A stretch of DNA of 64,000 nucleotides from Symbiodinium natans (GCA_905221605.1 CAJNDS010001380.1:720001-784000), one strand, 5' to 3'. Positions 42,111 to 52,647 are shown, numbered from the stretch's first letter. Numbers and translations are program-made. Notes: a model not told the origin generated them from the letters alone.

Positions 42111-43839
42111 CTGAGGGCAGGGGTTGGCATCATCTGTTCAGCAAATTAAGCGAAAAGACAAATATATATGTATATATATATGTTTTTGCACATACAAATA
42201 GGAACACATAATTGCCCTAAACGATAACCCCGAGAGCTTTCCACGTGTGAAACTCGTAACGGTTACCACCTTCCACCTTTGTTCATTTCCGCCCCTTAAG
42301 GGTGGAGAAGTGGAAATGCGGAAGTGGGAGCGAGGTACTGTAGAAACTCACAGGGTGTGGGAATATGGGGAAGTTGAGACTTCTCATTCAAGTGGAAATG
42401 TGCAAATGTGTGCAAGTTAGAGGGTGGAAACGCAGAAACCTAAGCCCCGAACCCTAAACCCTAAGCCCTAAGCCCTAAACCCTAAGCTCTAAACCCTAAA
42501 CCGTGGCAAGCTAGAGGCTGGAAATGTGGACACGGACACACACACACACACAGGGTTTAGGGATAGAAAAGTGATCGGAAGTGACCCTCATCAGAACGTT
42601 GGTATTCAGACTGCGCGGTTAGACGATGCAAACTGGGTTGGGGCTGAGGTGACTGGACTGATAGAAGAATGAGGAGCCATCGCAGTGTAAACGTGGTTGA
42701 TGATGCCCTTGTTTAAAACAGCAAAAGGGTAAGTACATGATCCAAAATTGTATCACCTAACAATATTGACTTCCCTCCATTCGCTTCTTCAGCTCGAGTC
42801 ATCCTTACTCGAAGGGATTACCTCAAATGTCTGCAAACAACCGACAAGACCCCTAAGTTTGAATGAACTATTGAATAATTGAACAGGTTATACGGATGTC
42901 AAAAAGAAGCCGATACCAGACTCTTCAAGCACACCGCCCAAAAGTGACCGCGGAGAGACAACGAGGCTTCAACCCTAAACCCTAAACCCTACACCCTAAA
43001 CCCTAAATCCTACTCCCTACACCCCAAACCCTAAACCCAAACCAAAAAAGAAAAATGAGAGAGAGAGATATATATATATATATGTATACATATACATATA
43101 TATATACACATATACGTGTTCATCGCAAGGTTGCTGGTCAACCCCTAGCTGTCTCAGGAGATATGAGAATTTTGCGCCCACATGTCCCGCCAACCAAGTT
43201 GGATCAGGTTCGGAGCTGATTGCTGTTTGGACCTGAGGCGTGGGGATCGTCCTCCTCATTGCGAGGGCCTTTTTGAAGACTCTTGGGTCGTCCTTTGAGA
43301 GACATCCTGGCCAGTTGGGCCAGCATCCCAAAGGCAACCGGTTTTGCATCACGGGTGCTCCGCGTCCGTGGATCATGGATGGCCTCAGTAGCTCAGTAGC
43401 GCCCCTCCTTTCCACGAGCTTCAGGGTACGCCTGCGTGCCTTGCAAGGTCCAAACTCCCCAACAGGTAGTGTCTGCCGTTTAGGGTTTAGGGTTTAGGGT
43501 TCTTGGTTCAAAAAAGGTTTTCGGAAAGCAGGGTTCGGTGGGCACGAGGGCTCTCTGCGCTGGTGTTCTTGCGACTTCGGGTTCAGGGTTACAAACGGGT
43601 TGAGGGTTTAGGGTTTATAGGGTTTATGGTTTAGATCTTGCTCAATAGCCAATAGTCGGCTTCCGATTTGAACGTGAACGGCCGGCACCTGTGATTTAGA
43701 TTGTTCTGTGTCTTGCTTGTTCGAAGAACAGTATGACGCTGCCAGGTGCAGCCCTCAGAAGCCTGTTGCAAGGGCTGCACTAAACCCTAAACCCTAAACC
43801 CTAAACCCTAAACCCTAAAGCCCACAGGCGCGATTCCAA
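42111..43839. other. Degenerate DNA between array copy 4 and the fifth unit
   Basis: TA-rich microsatellites (42163-42182 and 43067-43113), degenerate CCCTAAA/CCCTAAG (42436-42503, 42972-43040), a CA run (42537-42553), TTTAGGG (43478-43500) and CCCTAAA (43781-43818). On the minus strand 43125-43415 is an open stretch with protein-like composition (DDPRVFKKALAMRR) but without a recognised domain; it could be a gene fragment. Confidence 0.5.
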
Positions 43840-43945
43840 GCAGGCACCGGGGGGCCGAAGACGTGCCCGTCCCTCACATGATGTGCGGCCCCCCTCTGCT
43901 GCATGAAGATCTTGAGCGGCGCGACCCGTCGCCCGCATCATAGCT
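43840..43945. other. Diverged copy of a CCCH spacer block
   Basis: Resembles 37335-37455 and 34380-34500 (shared phrases AGCAGGCAC, GGGCCGAAGA, TGCATGAA). It shows that the fifth gene was once part of a unit like the others. Similarity is by eye, about two thirds of bases. Confidence 0.5.
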
Positions 43946-44861
43946 CTTCTATGGGTTGGCTTTTGAGGTAAACTTGTTCCTTCTTGGGTATATGAGGGAG
44001 CCTACATATAGATATATATATATATACATATATATATATACATATATTATACCTATATATATATATTTTTTTTTTCAAAGGTATATATATATATATACAT
44101 GTTTGTTTATTTACTTATTTAATTGCTTATTTTTCAAAGGGTCTTAAGGCCAACCAAGTCTTGGAGAGATGTTTGAAGCATGTGCTTTTGGTTTATCAAG
44201 AGAAAGCAGGCCGAAGCCATCCGTTGAACTTGTAAACCCTAAGCCCTAAACCCCTGCCCCCTAAGCCCCCTGCCCCCTAAGCCCCCTGCACCCTAAGCCC
44301 TAAACCCTAAACCCTAAACCCTAGATAGCGCGGCCTGGATATTGATAAGCCTGCACTGGAGAAGACCTGGTCTTCAACGGGCTGGGCCTCTTGTGAGAAA
44401 CATGCCGAGGTTGTGCCCGCCCTCGTCTGTTGATGTTTTCGGACGGGCCGCTCGAGCTTGATCTCGTGAGGTTGCCTTTCTGAGATGAAAGAGTGGTCGC
44501 CATTCACTAGGTTCACGAGGCAGAACCCTAGGCTCTCCATGAAACAAACTGCCGCAAAGAACGACCACAAAGAGAGCCCGTGCAGTCAAACCGAAGCATG
44601 ACTCAGGCTCCTGTATGGCGCTCCTATACATCTTCGATTTCCATGGTGGGATGGAGTTCAAACACCTGTGAGATTTTGATCATCCATCACCCGTGGCGGT
44701 GCAGATATCGCAAGGGGCACCTAGGACTTCGGAAGAACACATGAGCTGTCGGCTTCAATCGTGACCAGCCGAGTTTCGCCGCTCCCCGGCTTTGGCTTCC
44801 AAGCGCGATTTAGCGTTTTCTTTGCCTTCCAAACGAGAAGTGTAGGCGTTTGTTCCCTGCC
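43946..44861. other. Upstream region of CCCH copy 5
   Basis: Contains a (TA)n-rich stretch (44010-44095), CCCCTAAG/CCCTAAA repeats (44232-44325) and unique DNA. The last 100 bp (GCGCGATTTAGCG, GTTCCCTGCC) resemble the 5' flanks of copies 2-4. Confidence 0.55.
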
Positions 44862-45338
44862 ATGGCCCTGGAGATCGAGTGTCGCAACACTTTCATCCAC
44901 CTGAAGGAGGAGTGCGAGGACATGGCAGGCAGTAGCAAGGTTCGCGCTCACAGCTCGCCGCCGGGGCAGCTGCGCCCCACGAGCTTCGGAATGGAGACTA
45001 CGAACGTTGTCTCCCGGAAGAGCGATGGCCAGACGCCCACCACAGCATGCGGCTCCAGCCCTACCAGCCCAATGAGCTGGGATGACAGCCCTGGCAGCCA
45101 AGAGGGCCCGGAGCATGTACCCGTCTTGGCGGAGTTCTTCCCGCTGCTGCCCAGCCAGGGCAGCCTTGGGCACCCGGAGGTGTGTCGGCGCCCCTGCATC
45201 TACTTCATCGCGGGGAACTGCGAGAACGGCCGTGCATGCGCCTACTGCCACATTGAGCACACGGAGAAGACGCCCAAGCTCGACAAGAGGCAGCGCACAA
45301 TCATGCAAGGCTCCTTGCTTGAACCAGGTTATACTTGA
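44862..45338 (+). pseudogene. CCCH zinc-finger protein, array copy 5, diverged and truncated (158 aa frame)
   Basis: Starts like the others (GCCATGGCC), then shows many substitutions in residues 1-40 and a shortened segment where copies 1-4 have about 38 residues before DQTPTT. From about 45040 to 45297 it is nearly identical to copies 1-4 (about nine differences by hand) and the zinc finger CIYFIAGNCENGRACAYCH is intact. After KLDKRQRTIMQG homology stops and the frame ends ten codons later, so the whole C-terminal helical region (about 105 residues) is missing. It could still make a short zinc-finger protein, or splice onward, but I read it as a degraded copy partly restored by gene conversion. 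Confidence 0.7.
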
Positions 45339-45739
45339 AGAAGGTACTTTCCGGTTGCAGTTCATTGAGCTTAGACCCCTACCTACATGCTAACGGTCGT
45401 TATATCGACCTGGCAACCCGACTACAACTAGTCACCAAGTCCCATGAGCCTGCAAGAACGCATGTGCTCACCCATCAATGTGTCATTGTCCTCTAATACC
45501 CTTTCCGGTGTTGTAGATATCTAATGGTACTGAACAGCCGGTCCCCTGAAGCCCCTAGGATCCGCACGAAAGACATACCTGGTCCGGAATTGCTAGGACT
45601 ACCTGTTGCTTTGCCTTGCTTCAGGCGTACATAACAAGATAACATTTCGTCGGCACATGAGGGGCACCCTGTCTTCGGAAATGCCCACGCACACACGTGT
45701 GTCACGATGCTACGATGCTGGCAGTGGAATTGCCCCAAA
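45339..45739. other. Unique segment after copy 5, no gene seen
   Basis: Short overlapping frames on both strands only. Confidence 0.5.
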
Positions 45740-46165
45740 TCCTAGACCCCAAAGTCGAAAACCTAAACCCCAAACCCAAAACCCTAAACCCTAAACCCTA
45801 AACCCTTGGTACACTTCCTAAACCCTAAACCCTAAACCCTAAACCCTAAACCCTAAACCCTAAACCCTAAACCCTAAACCCTAAACCCTAAACCCTAGAC
45901 CCTAGACCCTAGACCCTAGACCCTAAACCCTAAACCCTAAACCCTAAACCCTAAACCCTAAACCCTAAACAGCAAAGCTGCAAAGGCCTGGGCTGGTCGC
46001 AGTTGCTGGCGCAAGTCTTGCAGCTGCTCGCTACATCAATTGAGCACAATCCTCTACATTCCTGTTCGGGTTTAAGGTTTAGGGTTTAGGGTTTAGGGTT
46101 TAGGGTTTAGGGTTTAGGGTTTAGGGTTTAGGGTTTAGGGTTTAGGGTTTAGGGTTTAGGGTCTC
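45740..46165. repeat. CCCTAAA arrays facing a TTTAGGG array
   Basis: 45740-45967 CCCTAAA with a CCCTAGA block (45893-45925); 46066-46165 TTTAGGG. About 95 unique bases lie between. Confidence 0.92.
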
Positions 46166-46170
46166 GGGTT

Positions 46171-46245
46171 TGGGGGATGTTCCCCTTCTACGAACAGTCC
46201 TTATTAGGGAATATAACCGGGCGTACTACAATCCCTTTCAGGCTA
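46171..46245 (+). mobile_element. MITE family A, left half only
   Basis: TGGGGGATGTTCCCCTTCTA and AACAGTCCTTATTAGGGA match the left half of copies 1-6. The right terminal repeat is absent. Confidence 0.7.
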
Positions 46246-46261
46246 CAAAGGCCCAACCTGT

Positions 46262-46330
46262 TTTAGGGTGTAGGGTTTTATGATGTAGGGTTTATTTCGG
46301 GTTTAGGGTTTAGGGCAAGTTTAGGGCAAA
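46262..46330 (+). repeat. Short degenerate TTTAGGG patch
   Basis: A few telomere-type units with TGTAGGG variants. Confidence 0.75.
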
Positions 46331-46454
46331 AAGCAGACCGGCCCCCTCTCCTGGGAACCTCAAGGACGCAAGGAGCAATGGAAGAAGGAGGGACATAGGC
46401 AAGGGCAGGCAGAGTTTTTTTTGTTTGTCGGCAGGTTGGGTCTAGGGAAAGCCT

Positions 46455-47105
46455 GAAACAAACAAACAAACGAACAAACAAACAAACACAAACACACACA
46501 CCCACACACCCACACACACCCACACACACCCACACACACCCACACACACCCACACACACCCACACACACCCACACACACCCACACACGCCCACACACACC
46601 CACACACGCCCACACACGCCCACACACACCCACACGCCCACACGCCCACACGCCCACACCCCCACACGCCCACATACCCACATACCCACACACCCACACA
46701 CCCACACACCCACACACCCCCACACCCACACACCCCCACACCCACACTCCCACACACCCACACACCCACACACCCACACTTCACACACCCACACTCCACA
46801 CACCCACACACCCACACACCCACACACCCATGCACACACCCACACACCCATGCACACACCCACACACCCACACACCCACACACCCACACACCCACACACC
46901 CACACACCCACACACCCACGCACCCACGCACCCACGCACCCACGCACCCACGCACCCACGCACCCACACCCCCATGCACGCACGCACATGCACGCACGCA
47001 CATGCACGCACGCACACCCATGCACGCACGCACGCACGCACCCACCCACCCACGCACGCACGCACGTTCTCACTTACCCACGCATGCACGCACACACACA
47101 CACAA
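46455..47105 (-). repeat. (CACACCCA)n minisatellite with CA and CACG variants
   Basis: About 600 bp of CACACACCCA passing into CACACCCA, then CACGCACC and ATGCACGCACGC units. Long Cys/Val/Gly frames on the minus strand and Thr/His/Pro frames on the plus strand are repeat artefacts. Confidence 0.95.
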
Positions 47106-47184
47106 GGCCTCAGAAGTGACGCCCGAGACAAAACCCAACACTCTCTGAACCCTTTGGTTGCGCCGCCTACAACCCTCAACATCT

Positions 47185-47525
47185 AGGCCCCCCCCCCCTG
47201 AAAAAACAAGCAACAACAACAAAACAAAACTTAAAGAACCCCCCCCCCAAAAAAAAAGCAAGCAACAAAAAAGCAAGCAAAACAAAACAGCCCTCAAAAG
47301 ATCAACAAAAAACAACAAACAAGGAACTAATTTCCCAAAAAAGAAAGCAAACAACCAAAACAAACAAAACATGGCAAAATAAACCCAAGAGCTAAACCCT
47401 AGACCCAAACCCTAAACCCTAAACCCTAAACCCTAAACCCTAAACCCTAAACCCTAAACCCTAAACCCTAAACCCTAAACCCTAAACCCTAAACCCTAAA
47501 CCCTAAACCCTAAACCCTAAACTGC
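47185..47525. repeat. A/C-rich stretch and CCCTAAA array
   Basis: AACAA/CAAAA-rich DNA (47200-47380) followed by about 17 telomere-type units (47405-47522). Confidence 0.88.
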
Positions 47526-47644
47526 CCTAAACCCCTTGAAGCCCCCCTGAGGTTTTGCCGAAACAGGGCTACCGATGCCGGCTTCCTCGATGAGGCGGCG
47601 GGTGCGGTCACCCAAAGGGGCGTTCTGAGACTCGTAGCCCTTCA

Positions 47645-47710
47645 GGGTTTAGGGTTTAGGGTTTACGGGTTTAGGGTTTAGGGTTTAGGGCTTAGGGTTT
47701 AGGGCTTAGG
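47645..47710 (+). repeat. TTTAGGG array
   Basis: Nine units, two with CTTAGGG. Confidence 0.88.
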
Positions 47711-47743
47711 ACCCAAAGGGCCCAATAGCCCTGAAATTTCAGG

Positions 47744-47793
47744 AATAGGCCTTAAATTCATATGTAGGATCCCTACATGAATGAAGGTCTATT
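47744..47793. repeat. Imperfect hairpin
   Basis: AATAGGCCTTAAATTCAT and its near complement ATGAATGAAGGTCTATT flank ATGTAGG-ATC-CCTACAT. Resembles the core of a small foldback element; it lies about 100 bp before a family A right end. Confidence 0.6.
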
Positions 47794-47889
47794 ACTTAAG
47801 TGGGCATGCTGGGCACCCCTTCAGGATTGTACCTAAAAAACACTTCTTTTAATACATGGCCCTCAATTATGTTGCCCTCCTTAATATAC

Positions 47890-47922
47890 TCCGGAGCTGG
47901 TAGTCTAAGGGGGAGCATCCCA
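47890..47922 (+). mobile_element. MITE family A, right end only
   Basis: GGTAGTCTAAGGGGGAGCATCCCAA corresponds to the right terminal repeat. No matching left end within 200 bp. Confidence 0.6.
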
Positions 47923-47929
47923 ACTTCAA

Positions 47930-48195
47930 GACCCTAAACCCTAAACCGTCAACCCTAAACCCTAAACCCTAAACCCTAAACCCTAACCCCTAAACCCTAA
48001 ACCCTAAACCCTAAACCCTAAACCCCTAAACTCCTTCCGGTCAGGCCGAAGAAGTCTTGACCCTTCTCGAGCAGGGCGCGGTGGCGGCGCCAGCGCTGCG
48101 CTTTGATTGCAGTTGGCTGGAGCTGTTTCGGGTTTAGGGTTTTAGGGTTTAGGGTTTAGGGTTTAGGGTTTAGGGTTTAGGGTTTAGGGTTTTCG
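47930..48195. repeat. CCCTAAA array facing TTTAGGG array
   Basis: 47930-48030 and 48127-48195 in opposite orientation around about 95 unique bases. Confidence 0.9.
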
Positions 48196-48368
48196 TTTGG
48201 GACGCTCCCCCGTATACTAGCAGCTCCTGAATTGGGATTATAGTAGGGGGGGGGGGTACTAGAATCCCCTATTAAGGACTGCCCTTAAAAGGCACGATAA
48301 TAGCGGGGGGGGGGGGGGGGTGCGAGAATCCCTATTAAGGACTGCCAGCATGAAGGGGGAACGTGCCA
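48196..48368. mobile_element. MITE family A, copy 9, with internal duplication
   Basis: Left end TTTGGGACGCTCCCCCGTAT; right end GAAGGGGGAACGTGCCA (one arm mutated). The segment G-run, AGAATCCC, CTATTAAGGACTGCC occurs twice, showing an internal tandem duplication or a nested insertion. Confidence 0.75.
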
Positions 48369-48439
48369 GAGCTCATGGGGCTGAAGGGAAGCATCGCTTG
48401 TCAAGCCTTGCTAAGCGCGGGGAGTGCTGTTGACTTGCC

Positions 48440-48720
48440 GTTTAGGGTCTAGGGTTTAGGGTTTAGGGTTTAGGGTTTAGGGTCTAGGGTTTAGGGTCTC
48501 GGATTTAGGGTTTAGGGTTTTAGGGCTCCCCCCCCCTTTTCCCCCCCCCTCCCCCCCACGCAGTATGCAACGGAAAACCAAGTCCCGGAGCCCGGAACTC
48601 AATTGTAAACACCCGCCCCCCGGCCCCCAAAATGGAAACCCAAAGCCCCAAGCCCGCAAACCCCCAAACCCCCTAAACCATAAACCCTAAACCCCAAACC
48701 CCAAACCCTAAACCCTATGC
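48440..48720. repeat. TTTAGGG array, C runs and CCCTAAA patch
   Basis: 48440-48530 TTTAGGG with TCTAGGG variants, C-rich runs 48529-48560, and CCCCAAA/CCCTAAA 48640-48716. Confidence 0.85.
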
Positions 48721-49684
48721 CAGGAATCACAAGAAGGGCAGTGGGCTCCTGGCCCACAAGAGGCCTCTGCAATCAGAACTCCTGGGCCCCAGAGAGATTG
48801 AAGGAATTACGCGCGGGGGGGGAGGGTGGGGGGGAGGTTGCTAATGCATGGGAAGACAACGTTACACAGCTCAAGGGCGCAAAAGTGTCTAGCTGGGTAG
48901 GTGCGGAGTGTTGCCGAAGCCTGAGCGCTCGAAGGCCTCCAGAAATGTGTCGCTGCTGTTTGGCCCGCGAGGGCTCGAGGGCCTACATGTTGCCGGAAAG
49001 GAGCCGGCAAGAACGCAAAGCACGGTGTCATGTTGAGGCATGGCAGGTATCCTTAGATCCAGAAAACCCTATAGCCCCTCAACATTGCTAATGGACCCTC
49101 CCCCCCCCCCCCCCAAAAAAAAAAAAAATCTAAACAGCCCTTCACACCCCAAAGTCATCCCGAAAGCACAAGCTAGACGGGTGGCAAAAACAGTCCGAAA
49201 GATCCTTACTAAGAAGAAAGAAAACCCCACAGCCCTGCACCTCACACCCTACACCCTACACCCAGAACCCTAAACCTCCCAACCCCCAATCTGCAATCGT
49301 GGCTGAGGTCCATCCCGGAGCGTGAGCTACGAAACCTGCACAAAACGCCCCTGGAACTGGCGAAGTCTGTGAAGTCACGAAAGTGACGGTTCATTTTGGG
49401 GTGTAGGGGCTCTGGGTTTGCGGTTTAGGGTTTTAGGGTTTCGGTTGAGCGGCGTTGCTGCATGTGTACTGGCTAGACCTCAGACCTGCTTTGACAAGTG
49501 GCGGGTGATCGGGGTTATCTGTGTTGGGGAGCAGTCTGTGATGGTCACTGTTCATGTTGATGTTGGGTTGTCACGGGAGGGGGAGTGGGCCACCGACAAT
49601 TCCAGGCACCAGTTGCAGTCCTCTGAAATAGTCCCCTGCGTCTGCGCGAGGGCTGGGCGGGTGGCAGAAAGTCCAAAACCCCGA
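48721..49684. other. Unique segment with two GGGTGGCA motifs, no convincing gene
   Basis: GCTAGACGGGTGGCAAAAA at 49172-49190 and GCTGGGCGGGTGGCAGAAA at 49652-49670 are copies of the recurrent motif. A C/A run is at 49101-49128. A frame at 49418-49720 has a short plausible stretch (DKWRVIGVICVGEQ) but ends in telomere-like repeats. Confidence 0.5.
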
Positions 49685-50141
49685 GGCCCTAAACCCCAAA
49701 CCCCAAACCCTAAACCCTAAACCCTAAACCCCAAACCCCAAACCCTAAACCCTAAACCCCAAACCCTAAACCCTAAACCCGAAACCTTCCCACGGACCTC
49801 AGAAGACCCGAGGCTGGCCAGGATGAACTTCTCGAACTTGTGCCCTTGGCCGCATCCTTTCGGTGAGGAGTCGGCATTTTGGGGTTTGGGGTTTAGGGTT
49901 TAGGGTTTGGGGTTTAGGGTTTGGGGTTTAGGGTTTAGGGATTGGCATGTGGGGTTTGGGCTTGAGGCGGTTGAGGGTTGTTGAGATTTTTGGGGGGCAC
50001 AGGGATGTAATTAGGGTTTAGGGTAAGTTCAGGGTTTAGGGTTTGAGGCTTTGGATCTGGGGTTTAGGGCCTTGGGGTTTAGGGTAGGAGCTTTGGCAGG
50101 CCCTCTTGAACAGAACGGGATGGGGAGAGGGGGAGAGAGAG

Positions 50142-50182
<41 letters not shown>

Positions 50183-50275
50183 CAGCGAGAGACAAGAGGC
50201 AAATGAACCAGAAAGATGGCAAGCCCGGCGATGGGCGGGGAATGTTTGGGGTTTAGGGTTTAGGGTTTAGGGTCA
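49685..50275. repeat. CCCTAAA/CCCCAAA, TTTAGGG/TTTGGGG and GA-rich repeats
   Basis: 49685-49785; 49877-49945; 50017-50090; GA run 50128-50185; TTTAGGG 50246-50270. Confidence 0.88.
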
Positions 50276-50454
50276 CTAGGGGGGAGCATCCAACACGAGC
50301 CTCCAGATAGTTCCACAACCGGACCGGACACGGGCGCGCATCTCGCGCGTGGGGACCTCTTCGGGGGCCCCTCAGGCCCAGCAGAAGAGGAAGACAAGAG
50401 CGTGGACGGCCTCGCCTTTCAACAAGCTGGCCGAAGCAGCACATGAAAAAAAAA

Positions 50455-50760
50455 ACATCAGTCGTAGGAGGAAGAAGAACGGAGGCAGCAGAAGAAGAAG
50501 AAGAATAATAAGAAGAAGAAGAATAAGAAAAAAGGAAGAGGAATAGGAAGAAGAGGAAGGAGAAGAAGACGAATAAGAAGAAGAAGAAGAAAAACAAGAA
50601 GAAGAATAATAAGAAGAAGAGGAATAGGAATAATAAGAGGAAGGAGAAGAAGAAGAATAAGAAGAAGAAGAAGAAGAAGTTAGAAGAATAATAATAAGAA
50701 GAAGAAGAGTGAGAGAGAGAGAGAGAGAGATAGTCTCTGTGTGGATGAAAAGGGGAGAGA
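50455..50760 (+). repeat. GAA/GAATAA-rich microsatellite
   Basis: Purine-only strand of about 260 bases (AAGAAG, AATAAGAAG, GAGGAATAG) ending in (GA)n at 50708-50731. Ser/Leu/Phe-rich frames on the minus strand and Arg/Lys/Glu frames on the plus strand are artefacts. Confidence 0.93.
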
Positions 50761-51413
50761 AGAAGAGGGAGATTTCAGTGCAAGAGCCGCAATGTCTGAT
50801 TGAGTGCAGGACCGTGGCGGGGGGACTTTGAGCCACCGAATAGCTAGACGTGCGGGCTTCTTCGCCAACAATGCCGGGGGGGGTAGCGGTCCAATTGGGT
50901 TCACCACTTGCCACCTAAACCCAAGGCCTTGAGCACAGCGCTTCGGCCCGAAGCTCCAAGAACGAACGAAAGGAAGAGGTGAGGGGAAGAGGGGGGCGGG
51001 CGAGGGGGAGGGAGGGTTTTTAAGATGGCACACCCTAAACCCTAAACCCTAAACCCTAAACCCTACCCGCAAACAGGAAAGACAAGGATCTCTCTCGCTG
51101 GGAGTCCACATAGTTTGGGCTCCCGAGCGACTCTGTACAACGTTGGCACGAGTGGTGTGTAAGACGCCGCGCTGGCCAGACCGGGCCGCCAGACCGGGCC
51201 GCCGGGGATAGCAAGAGTGCAAAGCGCCCCCTCCCCCCCCCCCCCATTCCCCCTCCCATGCTTGCTTTGTTTCTCTTGTGCATCCATCGTCGTTGGCTGT
51301 CTGCACTTTGACACCCCATGCATGGACAGACATATGCTCAGCCCCGCCCGCAGCCCTGAAGCCCTCGTGCTCTCAGCATTTCTGTAACCCCTTTGGTGCC
51401 TTGCATTTTCGAA
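50761..51413. other. Unique 5' side of the second gene island
   Basis: A short CCCTAAA patch at 51031-51062 marks the left edge. A 12-bp duplicate (CCAGACCGGGCCGCC-like) lies at 51176-51205. The last 100 bp contain C/T-rich stretches that may hold a leader acceptor (CTCTCAGCATTTCTG). No other gene. Confidence 0.5.
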
Positions 51414-52544
51414 ATGGCAATGGAGGCGCTGAGCCAGGAGCCCCGGATGGCGGAGCAGACGACGCCGACCCAGACCGGCGGGGCACAGGACGATGTGCTG
51501 GCCGCGGCGAGCCAGCTCCACGACCTCTGGGTGAGCATCATGGACGACACGCAGTGGCAGTGGCTGGTGGGCGGCCTCTTGATGACGGGGCTGCTGGCGG
51601 CTCTGGTGGGGGTGTCTCGACGTCGTGGTCGAGTGGATCCTGGCGCCAGCGAGCCTGACACTGGCGCGGCTGCCCCCGACGCCACCTTGGACGACCCTGT
51701 ATCGGACCAACTCCGAGCACTCATGGAACGCACGGACAAGATGTTTGGCAAAGTCAGCACCGTCATGGACCTCCTCCTGACCGCCGACAGCAACCGGGCA
51801 CAAGACCAACGCGAAGCGCGCACCGCCGCTGGCAACCTGCTCGACAAAATCAAGGAGATGTGGAACCTCGTGGAGCGGGTAGAAGGCCGTGTGCAGGACA
51901 TCAAAGACCCAGCAGCGGCAATCCAGAAGATGGACGCCCAGCTCGCGGCGCTGCATAAAGGGGTCAAGGCCGACCTCCTCGCGGTCAAAACGGACCTCGG
52001 TACGACTACTGCTGGTCTGGAGGTGCTCAAGTCCCAGACCGCCGTCCTGTGCGCTTCGATGGAAAGCCTCCAGCAAAAGTTCGGCGTGGTGACGGCAGTG
52101 GTGGATGGCCTGACTACGGATCTCGCAAAGCTGTGGGAAGGCTGCGACACGGCCGCTGCCCGGGAGAGTCACGAGAACATCGCGCACATCAAGAAGGTGC
52201 TGGCCCAGGTCTGTGACATGACGTGGGCGCTCCAGGAAAGCCAGACCAAGCAGTCCGAGCAGATACAGGCCCTCCTGGACAAGTGCGAGGATGGTCCGGC
52301 GCAGGCAGCAGGACCGGCCCCGCGCCCTTCGGGACCGGTGCTTTACCGCTCTCCCCCGCAGACACAACCGGGGGCGGGGGCGGGAGGACCAGGTCCCGCG
52401 CAGCCCCCCATCATCAACTTGTCAGACACGGTGGCCATGCCGACGCCGTCCTACCGGGGAGGGGCTGCCCTAGTGGTCCTCCCCGGGGGAGGCCAGATGA
52501 CGCTCGACGCCGCAGCCCTCACGCGCTTGGTGGTACCGTCCTAG
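51414..52544 (+). CDS. Membrane-anchored coiled-coil protein (376 aa), function unknown
   Basis: Intronless frame with strongly G/C-ending codons. The ATG at 51414 (GAAATGGCA) is the first in frame. Residues 1-45 are polar; 49-67 (QWLVGGLLMTGLLAALVGV) form one probable membrane helix followed by basic RRRGR; residues 95-290 are rich in charged and Leu/Val residues with no proline except near 166, a pattern of long helices or coiled coil; 294-332 are Pro/Gly/Ala-rich; the end (LVVLPGGGQMTLDAAALTRLVV) is hydrophobic. The topology would be a short N-terminal side, one membrane pass and a long rod. No enzymatic motif is seen. It could be a host structural protein or a first ORF of a dinoflagellate mobile element; its position before the nested GAATTC motif, as with the oxygenase-like gene, keeps the second option open. 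Confidence 0.7.
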   Translation: MAMEALSQEPRMAEQTTPTQTGGAQDDVLAAASQLHDLWVSIMDDTQWQWLVGGLLMTGLLAALVGVSRRRGRVDPGASEPDTGAAAPDATLDDPVSDQLRALMERTDKMFGKVSTVMDLLLTADSNRAQDQREARTAAGNLLDKIKEMWNLVERVEGRVQDIKDPAAAIQKMDAQLAALHKGVKADLLAVKTDLGTTTAGLEVLKSQTAVLCASMESLQQKFGVVTAVVDGLTTDLAKLWEGCDTAAARESHENIAHIKKVLAQVCDMTWALQESQTKQSEQIQALLDKCEDGPAQAAGPAPRPSGPVLYRSPPQTQPGAGAGGPGPAQPPIINLSDTVAMPTPSYRGGAALVVLPGGGQMTLDAAALTRLVVPS

Positions 52545-52615
52545 ACCTCCGGAACCGGCCGTGGATGTTGAGAACAGCTGAATTCACACGACCAGGAATT
52601 CGATGCATGGAATTG

Positions 52616-52647
<32 letters not shown>

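Noticed and set aside
46278-47186. Cys/Val/Gly- and Thr/His/Pro-rich frames of 110-260 codons
   Set aside because: Direct translations of the CACACCCA minisatellite, open in several frames at once.
50253-51033. Ser- and Leu-rich frames near 50.3-51.0 kb
   Set aside because: Produced by the GAA/GAATAA microsatellite.
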